Shown piece by piece: positions 17,568 to 24,464 of a stretch of 47,106 nucleotides of DNA (position 1 is its first letter; each line of letters starts with the position of its first letter). Source of the DNA: Phycisphaerae bacterium (GTDB taxonomy: Bacteria > Planctomycetota > Phycisphaerae > SM23-33); assembly GCA_003551645.1 (NCBI GenBank), contig PUND01000045.1:1-47106 (forward strand), written 5' to 3'. The notes under the pieces are model-generated. The model saw only the letters and a program-made list of their open reading frames with translations. It was not told the DNA's origin and made no database searches. The position numbers were made by a program, and so were the translations under genes.

Positions 17568-18644
17568 ATGGCACTTTCGAAGTACGGCAATGACGACCAG
17601 AAGGACCAGTCCCGGCGGTACATCCGGCCGCTGCGGACGTTCCTGTGGGTTGCGCTTATCAGCTTGCTTATCTGGGTTTACGCCGACATGGAGTTCACCG
17701 AGACCCAGGAGTTTCGCGTCACGCTCCGTCTGAACGCCGACGCCGCCCCCGATCTGGTGCTGACGCCGCCCACGGAGTACAGCGTGGAGTTCGCAGTCCG
17801 CGGCAACCGCCACAGCATAGACCGTCTGAAGATGGCCCTGCAGCAGAGGAATTTCGCCATCTCCCACGACGTATCCGGCCAGGCCGCCATACCGACATTC
17901 ACCTTGTCGCTGGCTGATGCGCTTTACGAGGCGCTGGACCTGACCCGAAAGGGTCTAAGCATCGTCTCGGCCGCGCCGCAGACCGTCACAATCCATACCG
18001 ACGAAATGACCACGGTCCGGGATGTGCCCATAGAGTTCAGTTACACCGGAGGCAGGGTCCGCAACGTAGAGGTCAACCCGTCTTCGACCGACATACGTGT
18101 CGCCGCCGGCAAATGGCAACAGGTGCTGCAAGACCTGGAGGCGCGGGACCGGGAGCCGGTCCTACGGACCCGCCAGGTGGATCTGCGACAGTTGGAAGAT
18201 GACAGTATCTCCGTCCCGGTTCTGGGGACAATCAACGGCACAGACGTATCGCCTGAGGCGGAAACCGTTCGCGTGAGCTTTGAGATAGTCCAGATCAAGG
18301 AAACCCACGACTTCGAGGTGCCCGTACAGGTTCTCAGCCCGCCCGCCTGGAGCCACGACGGAACCTGGGAAGATTATGTGCTCGAGCGCAGAGACCCGGT
18401 CGAATGGCGCAAGACCATCACTATCGCCGGCCCGCGGGAACATCTGGACGTCCTCCGCCAGCGCCCTCGGGACGTGCAGGCCTACATCACCCTCACCGAG
18501 GAGGACAAACGCCCCATAGACAGTTGGGACAGGCGAGAGGTCACCATCCGCCTGCCGGCGGAACTGGACATGGAGGTGGTCGGGCCTGCACCCACCGTGT
18601 GGTTCCGCCTGATTAGACACCACCGTGCGGTTCCGTCTGATTAG
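17568..18644 (+). CDS. cdaR: CdaR/YbbR-domain protein, regulator of CdaA
   Basis: A 358-aa protein. One N-terminal membrane segment (RTFLWVALISLLIWVYAD) is followed by an extracytoplasmic part built from YbbR repeats (FRVTLRLNADAAPDLVL; VRDVPIEFSYTGGRVRNVEVNPSSTDIRVAAG; DFEVPVQVLSP...KTITIAGPREHLDVLRQRPRDVQAYITL). YbbR proteins bind and modulate the diadenylate cyclase encoded next to them. The gene begins 6 bp after cdaA stops, so they form an operon. The last ~16 codons lie in a 28-bp tandem duplication (18593-18648); because 28 is not a multiple of three, the second copy is read in a new frame and supplies the ending HHRAVPSD and the stop codon. Confidence 0.88.
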   Translation: MALSKYGNDDQKDQSRRYIRPLRTFLWVALISLLIWVYADMEFTETQEFRVTLRLNADAAPDLVLTPPTEYSVEFAVRGNRHSIDRLKMALQQRNFAISHDVSGQAAIPTFTLSLADALYEALDLTRKGLSIVSAAPQTVTIHTDEMTTVRDVPIEFSYTGGRVRNVEVNPSSTDIRVAAGKWQQVLQDLEARDREPVLRTRQVDLRQLEDDSISVPVLGTINGTDVSPEAETVRVSFEIVQIKETHDFEVPVQVLSPPAWSHDGTWEDYVLERRDPVEWRKTITIAGPREHLDVLRQRPRDVQAYITLTEEDKRPIDSWDRREVTIRLPAELDMEVVGPAPTVWFRLIRHHRAVPSD

Positions 18645-18648
18645 ACAC
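18593..18648 (+). repeat. 28-bp tandem duplication at the 3' end of cdaR
   Basis: Two adjacent 28-bp copies (18593-18620 and 18621-18648) differ at two positions (T/C at 18600/18628 and C/T in the CCG(C/T)CTG segment). Both end in CTGATTAGACAC. The cdaR stop codon falls in the second copy. Confidence 0.9.
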
Positions 18649-18785
18649 CCCGAACCGAACCGGCGCCTTGGCGTGGCCCTTCGGCGGCATATGCCGGCGC
18701 AGGCGAACCAGGGCAAACGTTGCTTGTTCGCTCGGGCTGCAATCCGCCCCATCCTCCGACTGCGGCCGCCCCCGCCCAACGCCTC

Positions 18786-18814
18786 TTGCAGCATTTGCGT
18801 GGCCGGTCTATACT
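18786..18814 (+). promoter_or_regulatory. Promoter of ribH
   Basis: TTGCAG (18786-18791) and TATACT (18809-18814) with a 17-bp spacer, in the gap between cdaR and ribH; the leader to ATG 18851 would be about 30 nt. Confidence 0.55.
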
Positions 18815-18850
18815 CGCACATCGCGGCATGTCGCCATGGAGCACACAGAT

Positions 18851-19330
18851 ATGAACGAATACTACGGTAAACTGGTAGCCCCGGATGATGCGAAGTTCGC
18901 GGTCCTCATCAGCCGGTTCAACGAGTTCGTCACACGGCGCCTGCTGGACGGCTGTCTGGACGAGCTACGTCGCATGGGCGTCGGCGACGGAGCCGTCGAT
19001 GTCGTCTGGTCGCCCGGCAGCTTCGAGATACCCGTGCTGGCGTCGCGACTGGCCGGCGGCGGCGAGTACGACGCGGTCATCTGTCTCGGCGCGGTCATAC
19101 GCGGCGGCACGGAGCATCACCGTTACGTCGCGGCCGAGGCCACCAAGGGCATCGCCCAGACGGCCATGGCGACCGGCGTGCCGTGTCTGCTGGGCGTTTT
19201 GACCTGCGACACCATCGAGCAGGCGGTCGAGCGGGCCGGCGCCAAGAGCGGCAACAAGGGAGCCGACGCGGCGCGGTCGGCCGTCGAGACAGTAAACCTG
19301 ATCCGCCGGCTGCCCGGCGGCGGAAAGTAG
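18851..19330 (+). CDS. ribH: 6,7-dimethyl-8-ribityllumazine synthase
   Basis: A 159-aa protein, close to the 150-160 aa typical of RibH. It condenses 5-amino-6-ribitylaminouracil with dihydroxybutanone phosphate, the step before riboflavin synthase. Signatures: FAVLISRFNEFVTRRLLDG (substrate-binding N-terminus), WSPGSFEIPVLASRLA, DAVICLGAVIRGGTEHHRYVA (catalytic His region, TEHH rather than the usual TPHF), and LGVLTCDTIEQAVERAG. ATG 18851 is preferred over in-frame ATG 18836 because GGAG lies 9 nt before it. nusB follows after 13 bp, a ribH-nusB pairing found in many bacteria. Confidence 0.95.
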   Translation: MNEYYGKLVAPDDAKFAVLISRFNEFVTRRLLDGCLDELRRMGVGDGAVDVVWSPGSFEIPVLASRLAGGGEYDAVICLGAVIRGGTEHHRYVAAEATKGIAQTAMATGVPCLLGVLTCDTIEQAVERAGAKSGNKGADAARSAVETVNLIRRLPGGGK

Positions 19331-19343
19331 CGGACAGACGCCC

Positions 19344-19769
19344 GTGAGACTGCACCACAAGGCGAGGCGCCTGGCGCTTCAGGGACTCTGCTGCCTCGAT
19401 GTACAGGGCCCGCGATCGACGGACCTGGTCGAGCGGTTCATCGACGATTCCGACGACCCCCTGCACATAACGCACAGCGCGAAGCAGCTCCTGCGCGCCG
19501 TGTTCGCCGGACGCGACACCTGCGACGCCATACTCGGCCGGCACGCCCACAACTGGGACATCCGCCGCCTGGCCGTGGTGGACAGGAACATACTCCGCCT
19601 GGCGGCGCACGAGCTGCAAAGCGGCGACGCCCCGCCCGCGGTGGTCATCACCGAGGCGCTTCGGCTGGCGAAGGAGTTCTCGACGGCCGAAAGCCCCCGA
19701 TTCATCAACGGCATCCTCGACGCCGTCGCACGCGAACTCAGAGACGATGACGCTGGCAAGAAATCCTGA
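19344..19769 (+). CDS. nusB: Transcription antitermination factor NusB
   Basis: A 141-aa all-helical protein. Signatures: HHKARRLALQGLCCLDVQG (N-terminal RNA-binding helix), DIRRLAVVDRNILRLAAHEL and the family hallmark PPAVVITEALRLAKEFSTAESPRFINGILDAV. NusB with NusE binds boxA RNA in rRNA antitermination. It starts at GTG 19344, 13 bp after ribH, so it is probably cotranscribed with it. It is the last gene before the repeat-rich block 19770-20840. Confidence 0.95.
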   Translation: MRLHHKARRLALQGLCCLDVQGPRSTDLVERFIDDSDDPLHITHSAKQLLRAVFAGRDTCDAILGRHAHNWDIRRLAVVDRNILRLAAHELQSGDAPPAVVITEALRLAKEFSTAESPRFINGILDAVARELRDDDAGKKS

Positions 19770-19913
19770 TTGTTGGCAGGGATTCAGGGGATACAGGGGA
19801 TGAGAAGAAAGATTCATTGTGTGGCAAGGCAAGCCGCCGACACGTGTCCCGTATGGTTGAAAGGCACAGTCGAGGTTATTGCCGATGCGTTCGACGGAAA
19901 GCGGAGACAGGGC

Positions 19914-19979
19914 AGCCAAAAAGTCCTCCCAATAAATGCTTCTGCTGTTATCCTATGCACTCCCTGCATCCCTGCCGAT
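19914..19979 (+). repeat. GxxExxY-flanking repeat, copy 1
   Basis: First of three related ~60-bp copies. The shared order is an A-rich stretch, cCTCCC, AAATGCTTCTGCTGTTATCC, TGCA, then CCCTGcATCCCTGC. This copy lies just upstream of the GxxExxY gene. An oppositely oriented partner half (GGGATtcAGGGGATACAGGGGAT) occurs at about 19780-19802, 7 bp after nusB. Confidence 0.8.
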
Positions 19980-20039
19980 CTTTAGATCGAGGCGGGAAAT
20001 TACGCAACACAATGATATCTAAACACTTCGAGGTGACAC

Positions 20040-20435
20040 ATGGGGCTAGGTGTGCACGAGGAGCTGACCAGGGCGATCATCGGCTGTGCCTTCCGCGTGC
20101 AGAACACGCTTGGCTGTGGCTTCCTCGAGAAGGTCTATGAGAACGCCTTGGCGTTCGAGCTTGAGCAAAAGAACCTCAAAGTCCAAAGACAGGTGCCGCT
20201 GAGAGTCCACTATGAAGGCGTGCTGGTCGGCGAGTACGTGGCGGACATCGTCGTGGGCCGAGCTGTGCTCGTGGAGATAAAAGCGGTAGAGAAAAACGCT
20301 GGGATTCACGAGGCACAGGTTCTGAATTACCTCAAGGCCACCGGGCTGACGGTGGGGCTGCTGCTGAATTTCGGCAGACCTCGGCTGCACTACCGACGCC
20401 TGACACTGCGACACGACGGTCGAGAAGCTCAGTAA
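20040..20435 (+). CDS. GxxExxY-family protein (PD-(D/E)XK nuclease-like)
   Basis: A 131-aa protein with the family signature G27-F-L-E30-K-V-Y33 (GCGFLEKVYENALAFEL). The PD-(D/E)XK-like core has D69 in VADIVVG and E79-I-K81 in VLVEIKA, then the conserved HEAQVLNYLKATGLTVGLLLNFG. Start ATG 20040 has GAGGTG 5 nt upstream. The biochemical role of this family is unknown; the fold suggests a small endonuclease or nucleic-acid enzyme. It stands alone between nusB and ftsY, is flanked by three degenerate repeats, and splits what looks like a housekeeping run, which suggests insertion as a mobile or selfish unit. Confidence 0.88.
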   Translation: MGLGVHEELTRAIIGCAFRVQNTLGCGFLEKVYENALAFELEQKNLKVQRQVPLRVHYEGVLVGEYVADIVVGRAVLVEIKAVEKNAGIHEAQVLNYLKATGLTVGLLLNFGRPRLHYRRLTLRHDGREAQ

Positions 20436-20556
20436 AGCGGGGATGCATGGGATGTATTTTTCGCAAAAGCGATAGATACCTGCATTTGCCGCGATTACTC
20501 AGCGAAACTGATGCGCTTCGCCATATGTGCCGGGCGGGGTAACGGACGCTGGCTGT

Positions 20557-20621
20557 CGAAAAACCTCCCCAAAAAGTTGCCTCTGCCGCTATCCCGGGGT
20601 ATCCTCTGTATCTCTGCTGAT
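20557..20621 (+). repeat. GxxExxY-flanking repeat, copy 2
   Basis: Same orientation as copies 1 and 3. It starts with GAAAAACCTCCCC and ends ATCCTCTGTATCTCTGCTGAT. It is the most diverged copy (for example CCTCTGCCGCTATCC in place of TTCTGCTGTTATCC). Confidence 0.8.
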
Positions 20622-20761
20622 TTTCCGCCGGGTCGTTCAGGTTAGGCATAGCTGCATTGGGATTCTGGGGACAAGAGCCGTGTTTTGCTTGTTGGTTTTT
20701 TCTGTCCCGGCAATCCAACGTCGCCGGAAGTGCCCCCGGCCGGTGACGCATGCGGAACGGC

Positions 20762-20825
20762 CGAAAAACCTCTCCACAAAAATGCTTCTGCTGTTATCCT
20801 GTGCATCCCCTGTATCCCTGCTGAT
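20762..20825 (+). repeat. GxxExxY-flanking repeat, copy 3
   Basis: Starts CGAAAAACCTCTCC and ends CATCCCCTGTATCCCTGCTG. It ends about 15 bp before ftsY, so it forms most of the ftsY leader. It is close to copy 1 over AAATGCTTCTGCTGTTATCC. Confidence 0.82.
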
Positions 20826-20840
20826 TTCTAAGGAATATCT

Positions 20841-21758
20841 ATGGCGTTGTTCAGGAAGACTATCGATAAGGTAGCCGGCGGGCTGGCCCGGACGCGGCAG
20901 CGGCTGGTCGGCGGGCTGCGGTCGCTGCTTACCGGGCGTCGGCTTGACGAGGACGTCCTGGAGGAGCTGGAGGCGATGCTCATCCAGGCCGACGTCGGCG
21001 TCGCCACCGCGCGGCGGATATGCGACGACCTCCGGGCCGCCTACGAACAGAAGCGTATCGAACGGGGCGAGGACGCCCTGGAATTCGTCAAGACCGAGCT
21101 GAAGCAGCTCTGGCCGGAGTGCGACCGCGGCGTGCACTTCGCCGACACGCCGCCGACGGTCATCCTTGTCGCCGGCGTAAACGGCACCGGCAAGACCACC
21201 TCGGTCGCGAAGCTGGCCCACCTGTTCAAGAGTGAGGGCAAGAAGGTCGTCCTGGCCGCCGGCGACACTTTCCGCGCCGCGGCCGTGGAGCAGTTGACCA
21301 TCTGGGCCGAGCGGATCGGCGTGGATATCATCAAGGCCTCCGGCGGCGACCCGGCCGCGGTGGTCTTCGACGCCTGCGACGCGGCCGTCGCCCGCGGCGC
21401 GGATGTGCTGCTGGTGGATACCGCCGGGCGGCTGCACACCCAGGAAAACCTCATGAAGGAGCTGGAGAAGGTCCGCAAGGTCGTCTCGCGCAAGCTACCC
21501 GGCGCACCGCACGAGGTGCTGCTGGTCCTGGACGCCACCACCGGACAGAACGCCGTCAGCCAGGCCCAGCGGTTCGCCGACGCCATCGACGTGACCGGCA
21601 TCTTCCTCGCCAAGCTCGACGGCACCGCCAAGGGCGGCATCGTCGTCGCCATCCGCGGCGAGGTCAATCTGCCGGTGAAGTTCATCGGCATAGGCGAGGG
21701 CTACGACGACGTGGCGCCGTTCGACCCCGATGCGTTCGTCGAGGCGCTGTTCGTGTAG
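20841..21758 (+). CDS. ftsY: Signal recognition particle receptor FtsY
   Basis: A 305-aa SRP GTPase. It has a helical N domain (1-~95) and a G domain with G1 GVNGTGKT (112-119), VVLAAGDTFRAAAVEQL, DVLLVDTAGRLHTQENLM, LLVLDATTGQNAVSQAQ and the specificity loop LAKLDGTAKGGIVVAI, ending in FIGIGEGYDDVAPFDPDAFVEALF. FtsY receives SRP-ribosome complexes at the membrane. The acidic N-terminal A domain of E. coli FtsY is absent, as in many bacteria. AAGGA lies 8 nt before the ATG. Its leader overlaps repeat copy 3. Confidence 0.97.
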   Translation: MALFRKTIDKVAGGLARTRQRLVGGLRSLLTGRRLDEDVLEELEAMLIQADVGVATARRICDDLRAAYEQKRIERGEDALEFVKTELKQLWPECDRGVHFADTPPTVILVAGVNGTGKTTSVAKLAHLFKSEGKKVVLAAGDTFRAAAVEQLTIWAERIGVDIIKASGGDPAAVVFDACDAAVARGADVLLVDTAGRLHTQENLMKELEKVRKVVSRKLPGAPHEVLLVLDATTGQNAVSQAQRFADAIDVTGIFLAKLDGTAKGGIVVAIRGEVNLPVKFIGIGEGYDDVAPFDPDAFVEALFV

Positions 21759-21793
21759 GACTGTATCTTCTTCACGATACCGTCCAATAGCAC

Positions 21794-21822
21794 TTTACAG
21801 CCGTGCCATAAGCGGGTACTTT
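21794..21822 (+). promoter_or_regulatory. Promoter of the DUF4190/GYF array
   Basis: TTTACA (21794-21799) and TACTTT (21817-21822) with a 17-bp spacer, about 75 nt before the first gene of the array. The -10 is weak. Confidence 0.35.
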
Positions 21823-21898
21823 GCCGGCGGGTGAATGGGATCGACCCGGGCCGTAAGGGCAAGAACCATAAACCTCGTTGCACACAAGGAGACAGATC

Positions 21899-22231
21899 GT
21901 GACCGAAACACCGCAACAGCCACAGCCCCAGCAGACGATGCAGCCGCCGCAGGCCGGCGCGGCCGGGGGCATGGAGCCACACCGGGGAACGGTAGTGCTC
22001 GTGCTCGGAATCCTGGGACTGGTCATGTGCGTCATCCTGGGCATCATCGCCTGGGTCATGGGCAACGGCGACCTGCGGAAGATGGACGCCGGGCAGATGG
22101 ACCCCTCCGGGCGAGGACTTACCAACGCAGGACGCATCTGCGGGATGATCAGCGTGATACTGGCCCTTGTAGGTATCGCATTCGGGATCCTTATGATGAT
22201 CATCGGATTGGGAATTACCGGGATCGCATAG
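21899..22231 (+). CDS. DUF4190 membrane protein with Pro/Gln-rich N-terminus (array member A)
   Basis: A 110-aa protein. GTG 21899 is chosen because AAGGAG sits 7 nt upstream. The N-terminal ~25 residues are Pro/Gln-rich (TETPQQPQPQQTMQPPQ) with no GYF domain, unlike members B-E. The DUF4190 core follows: HRGTVVLVLGILGLVMC, then hydrophobic ILGIIAWVMGN, a cytosolic loop DLRKMDAGQMDPSGRGLTNAGRICG, and a second membrane helix (MISVILALVGIAFGILMMIIG). Function of DUF4190 is unknown. The Pro-rich tail resembles known GYF-domain ligands, so binding to the GYF domains of its neighbours is an attractive inference. Confidence 0.8.
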   Translation: MTETPQQPQPQQTMQPPQAGAAGGMEPHRGTVVLVLGILGLVMCVILGIIAWVMGNGDLRKMDAGQMDPSGRGLTNAGRICGMISVILALVGIAFGILMMIIGLGITGIA

Positions 22232-22259
22232 CCCGACCCGGCGGCGTTCAAGCTGCATC

Positions 22260-22377
22260 GACCGTGCCGCACCATTAGGGTATTCCGGTGCTACTTAAGC
22301 GTGTCTGAGTGTGGCTGCCGCCGGTATGAAGCGTGCCGGACGGTTGGTGCTACGCACCGGCCGAGGAAGGTGGCATT
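22260..22377 (+). repeat. Duplicated leader of array member B (copy 1)
   Basis: The ~118-bp leader of B resembles the leader of C (22878-22992). Shared landmarks in order are ACCGTGCCG.ACC.TTAGGG, TCCGGTG, GCCGGACGGTTGGTGCT and the pre-start GCCGAGgaaGGtGGcATTATGGACC. The duplication unit therefore included upstream DNA, not just the coding part. Confidence 0.75.
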
Positions 22378-22848
22378 ATGGACCAGTGGTATGCACTCGT
22401 TGGCGGGAGCCAGTACGGGCCTGTGCCTCTGGAAACACTGCGCCAGTGGCTTCAAGAGGGGCGGATGACCTCTCAGGACCATGTGTGGTCGCCTGGGATG
22501 GCCAACTGGCTCCCGGCGCGCGATGTGCCGGAACTGGCGGCAGCGGCGAACCTGCCGACGTCGTATTCGCCGTCTATGCAGCCGCACCGGGGAACGGTGG
22601 TGCTGGTCCTGGGAATCCTCGGGCTGGCGATGTGCTTTATTCTGGGGATCGTCGCCTGGGTGATGGGCAACAATGACCTTCGCGAAATAGACAATGGGCA
22701 GATGGACCCTTCGGGCCGCGGGCTGACCCAGGCCGGACGCATCTGCGGTATGATCAGCGTGATACTGAACACCGTGATTATCGGCGCCTGGATCCTGATG
22801 ATGATCATCATGATGATCATCGGCCTAATGGCCACCGCGACGGCGTAG
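22378..22848 (+). CDS. GYF_2-DUF4190 membrane protein (array member B)
   Basis: A 156-aa protein. Residues 1-50 are a GYF_2/DUF4339 domain: MDQWYALVGGSQYGPVPLET, the helix LRQWLQEGRMTSQDHVWSPG, then MANWLPARDVPEL. A short linker (LAAAANLPTSYSPSMQP) leads to a DUF4190 module HRGTVVLVLGILGLAMC ... GIVAWVMGNNDLREID ... MDPSGRGLTQAGRICGMIS, and a Met/Ile-rich last helix. GYF domains bind Pro-rich peptides; this one should face the cytoplasm. AGGAAGG precedes ATG 22378. The 105 bp at 22522-22626 match 23653-23757 in member D with one mismatch, so B and D duplicated recently or exchanged sequence. Confidence 0.85.
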   Translation: MDQWYALVGGSQYGPVPLETLRQWLQEGRMTSQDHVWSPGMANWLPARDVPELAAAANLPTSYSPSMQPHRGTVVLVLGILGLAMCFILGIVAWVMGNNDLREIDNGQMDPSGRGLTQAGRICGMISVILNTVIIGAWILMMIIMMIIGLMATATA

Positions 22849-22877
22849 CCCGGCCCGGCCGTTTTTGGGCCTCATAG

Positions 22878-22992
22878 ACCGTGCCGAACCGTTAGGGCGT
22901 CTCCGGTGTGTCGCTGCTGCAGTATCTGTCTTCCGCCGATATGGGCGGGCCGGACGGTTGGTGCTGCGCAGCTGCCGAGAGAGGCGGACATT
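22878..22992 (+). repeat. Duplicated leader of array member C (copy 2)
   Basis: Matches 22260-22377 in order of landmarks, with scattered substitutions and small indels (GCCGGACGGTTGGTGCT is identical in both). Confidence 0.75.
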
Positions 22993-23424
22993 ATGGACCA
23001 ATGGTATGCCAGCATAGGCGGCCAGAAGCAGGGGCCTGTACCTTTTGACACGCTCAGACAGTGGGTCTACGAAGGTCATGTTACCGAGGGCGACTCTGTC
23101 TGGTCGCCGGATATGCCGAACTGGATGCCCGCCGGACTGGTTCCGGGGCTGTTTACAATCCCCGGCGCCTCGCGGTCGGTCAGGATGCGCCCACACCGCG
23201 GTTCGGTCGTGCTGGTGTTGGGCATACTGGGCCTGACGTTATGCGTTGTCTTTGGTATCGTCGCCTGGGTGATGGGCAACAAAGACCTTGACGCCATGCG
23301 CCGTGGGAAGATGGACCCTTCCGGCCGCGGGCTGACCCAGGCCGGACGCATCTGCGGGATAATAAGCTTGGTATGGACCTTTTTCGGGTTCTGGATCCTC
23401 TTTGGTCTTTCCCGCGGTATGTGA
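22993..23424 (+). CDS. GYF_2-DUF4190 membrane protein (array member C)
   Basis: A 143-aa protein with the same layout as B but more diverged: GYF_2 MDQWYASIGGQKQGPVPFDT, TLRQWVYEGHVTEGDSVWSP, NWMPAGLVPGL; linker; then DUF4190 PHRGSVVLVLGILGLTLCVV, GIVAWVMGNKDLDAMRRGKM, DPSGRGLTQAGRICGIISL and a last helix with aromatic residues (VWTFFGFWILFGL). The linker VRMRPHRG is more basic than in the paralogues. Start ATG 22993 aligns exactly with the ATGGACCA(G/A)TGGTATGC start of B and D. Confidence 0.85.
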   Translation: MDQWYASIGGQKQGPVPFDTLRQWVYEGHVTEGDSVWSPDMPNWMPAGLVPGLFTIPGASRSVRMRPHRGSVVLVLGILGLTLCVVFGIVAWVMGNKDLDAMRRGKMDPSGRGLTQAGRICGIISLVWTFFGFWILFGLSRGM

Positions 23425-23508
23425 GCTGGCAGTGCCCAGGTGGCGGTGGTCGGAAGGAGAGCCGGTACGACCGTCCTTGTACGTGCGGTATTGATGGGAG
23501 TCGGACTC

Positions 23509-23940
23509 ATGGACCAGTGGTATGCGTTTGTTGGCGGGAGCCAGTACGGGCCTGTGCCTCTGGAAACACTGCGCCAATGGCTTCAAGAGGGGCGGATTAC
23601 CGCTCAGCATCTTGTGTGGTCGCCCGGGATGTCCAACTGGCTTCCCGCGCGCGATGTGCCGGAACTGGCGGCAGCGGCGAACCTGCCGACTTCGTATTCG
23701 CCGTCTATGCAGCCGCACCGGGGAACGGTGGTGCTGGTCCTGGGAATCCTCGGGCTGCTGTTGTGCTTTATTCTGGGGATCGTCGCCTGGGTGATGGGCA
23801 ACGATGACCTTCGCGAAATGCGCCTTGGTACGATGGATCCCTCCGGCCGCGGGCTGACCCAGGCAGGGCGCATATGCGGTATGATCAGCGTGATCATTGC
23901 CATCGTCGGTTTCACAGTGTCCGCACTGATGAACATATGA
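23509..23940 (+). CDS. GYF_2-DUF4190 membrane protein (array member D)
   Basis: A 143-aa protein, near-copy of B across the GYF domain, linker and first DUF4190 helix; it diverges after GNDDLREMRLGTMDPSG and in the last helix (VIIAIVGFTVSALMNI), which is shorter than in B. GGGAG lies 8 nt before ATG 23509. Its 3' end is followed after 59 bp by member E. Retained near-identity only in the N-terminal half suggests the GYF part is kept similar by recombination or selection while the membrane tail drifts. Confidence 0.85.
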   Translation: MDQWYAFVGGSQYGPVPLETLRQWLQEGRITAQHLVWSPGMSNWLPARDVPELAAAANLPTSYSPSMQPHRGTVVLVLGILGLLLCFILGIVAWVMGNDDLREMRLGTMDPSGRGLTQAGRICGMISVIIAIVGFTVSALMNI

Positions 23941-23999
23941 TTCAGCGTAGCGACCGGGGGTTGCCCCGGCAGACCGACAGAAGACGGGAGTCGCCAGAC

Positions 24000-24452
24000 A
24001 TGGAGCAGTGGTACGCCCACGTGGCGGGTCGTCAGTACGGGCCTGTGGATCGCGAGACGCTCCAGAGGTGGATTCGCGAGGGTCGCATCGGCACGAACGA
24101 CCTTGTCTGGTCGCCGGGCATGGAGCAGTGGTCGCCGGCCGGGTCGGTGCCGGGCCTGGTGGAAGCGGATGTGCCGGCCCCACCGATTCTCAGCCCGCAT
24201 CGGGGCATAGCCGTGCTGGTGCTGGGGCTGGCCGGAATGGTGGCGTTCTGCTTTGTACCGGGCATCATCGCGTGGGTGATGGGCAGCAACGACCTGCGGG
24301 AAATGGACGCCGGACGCATGGACCCCGCCGGGCGGTCGCTTACACAGGCCGGACGCATCTGCGGCATCATCACAGCGTGCATACAACTGGGCACGATACT
24401 GCTCTACGTGCTGATGTTCGCAGGGGTGGCGCTGCTGGACGCTTTCAGTTAA
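24000..24452 (+). CDS. GYF_2-DUF4190 membrane protein (array member E)
   Basis: A 150-aa protein, the most divergent GYF-DUF4190 member: MEQWYAHVAGRQYGPVDRET, LQRWIREGRIGTNDLVWSPG, MEQWSPAGSVPGL; then a short Pro-containing linker (EADVPAPPILSP), HRGIAVLVLGLAGMVAFCFV, PGIIAWVMGSNDLREMDAGR, MDPAGRSLTQAGRICGII and a hydrophobic tail. GGGAG precedes ATG 24000 by about 11 nt. It sits 59 bp after D and 12 bp before the DUF2752 gene, so A-E and the two following genes may be one transcript. Confidence 0.83.
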   Translation: MEQWYAHVAGRQYGPVDRETLQRWIREGRIGTNDLVWSPGMEQWSPAGSVPGLVEADVPAPPILSPHRGIAVLVLGLAGMVAFCFVPGIIAWVMGSNDLREMDAGRMDPAGRSLTQAGRICGIITACIQLGTILLYVLMFAGVALLDAFS

Positions 24453-24464
24453 GATGTGGCGACA

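Larger units (their letters stand above)
20436..20840. other. Repeat-rich intergenic region between the GxxExxY gene and ftsY
   Basis: 405 bp without a gene I can support. It holds repeat copies 2 and 3 and, directly after the GxxExxY stop, a short oppositely oriented half (GGGGATGCATGGGATG at about 20439-20454). The copies are separated by unique sequence with stops in all frames read. Confidence 0.6.

Noticed and set aside
16446-17867. 473-aa minus-strand open frame over cdaA
   Set aside because: Antisense shadow of folP/cdaA/cdaR, all with clear family motifs.
19770-19985. 71-aa plus-strand open frame after nusB
   Set aside because: Lies wholly in repeat sequence (it translates the repeat); no ribosome site or family.
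19914-20825. CRISPR array
   Set aside because: Only three degenerate ~60-bp repeats with unequal spacing of over 140 bp, and no cas genes.
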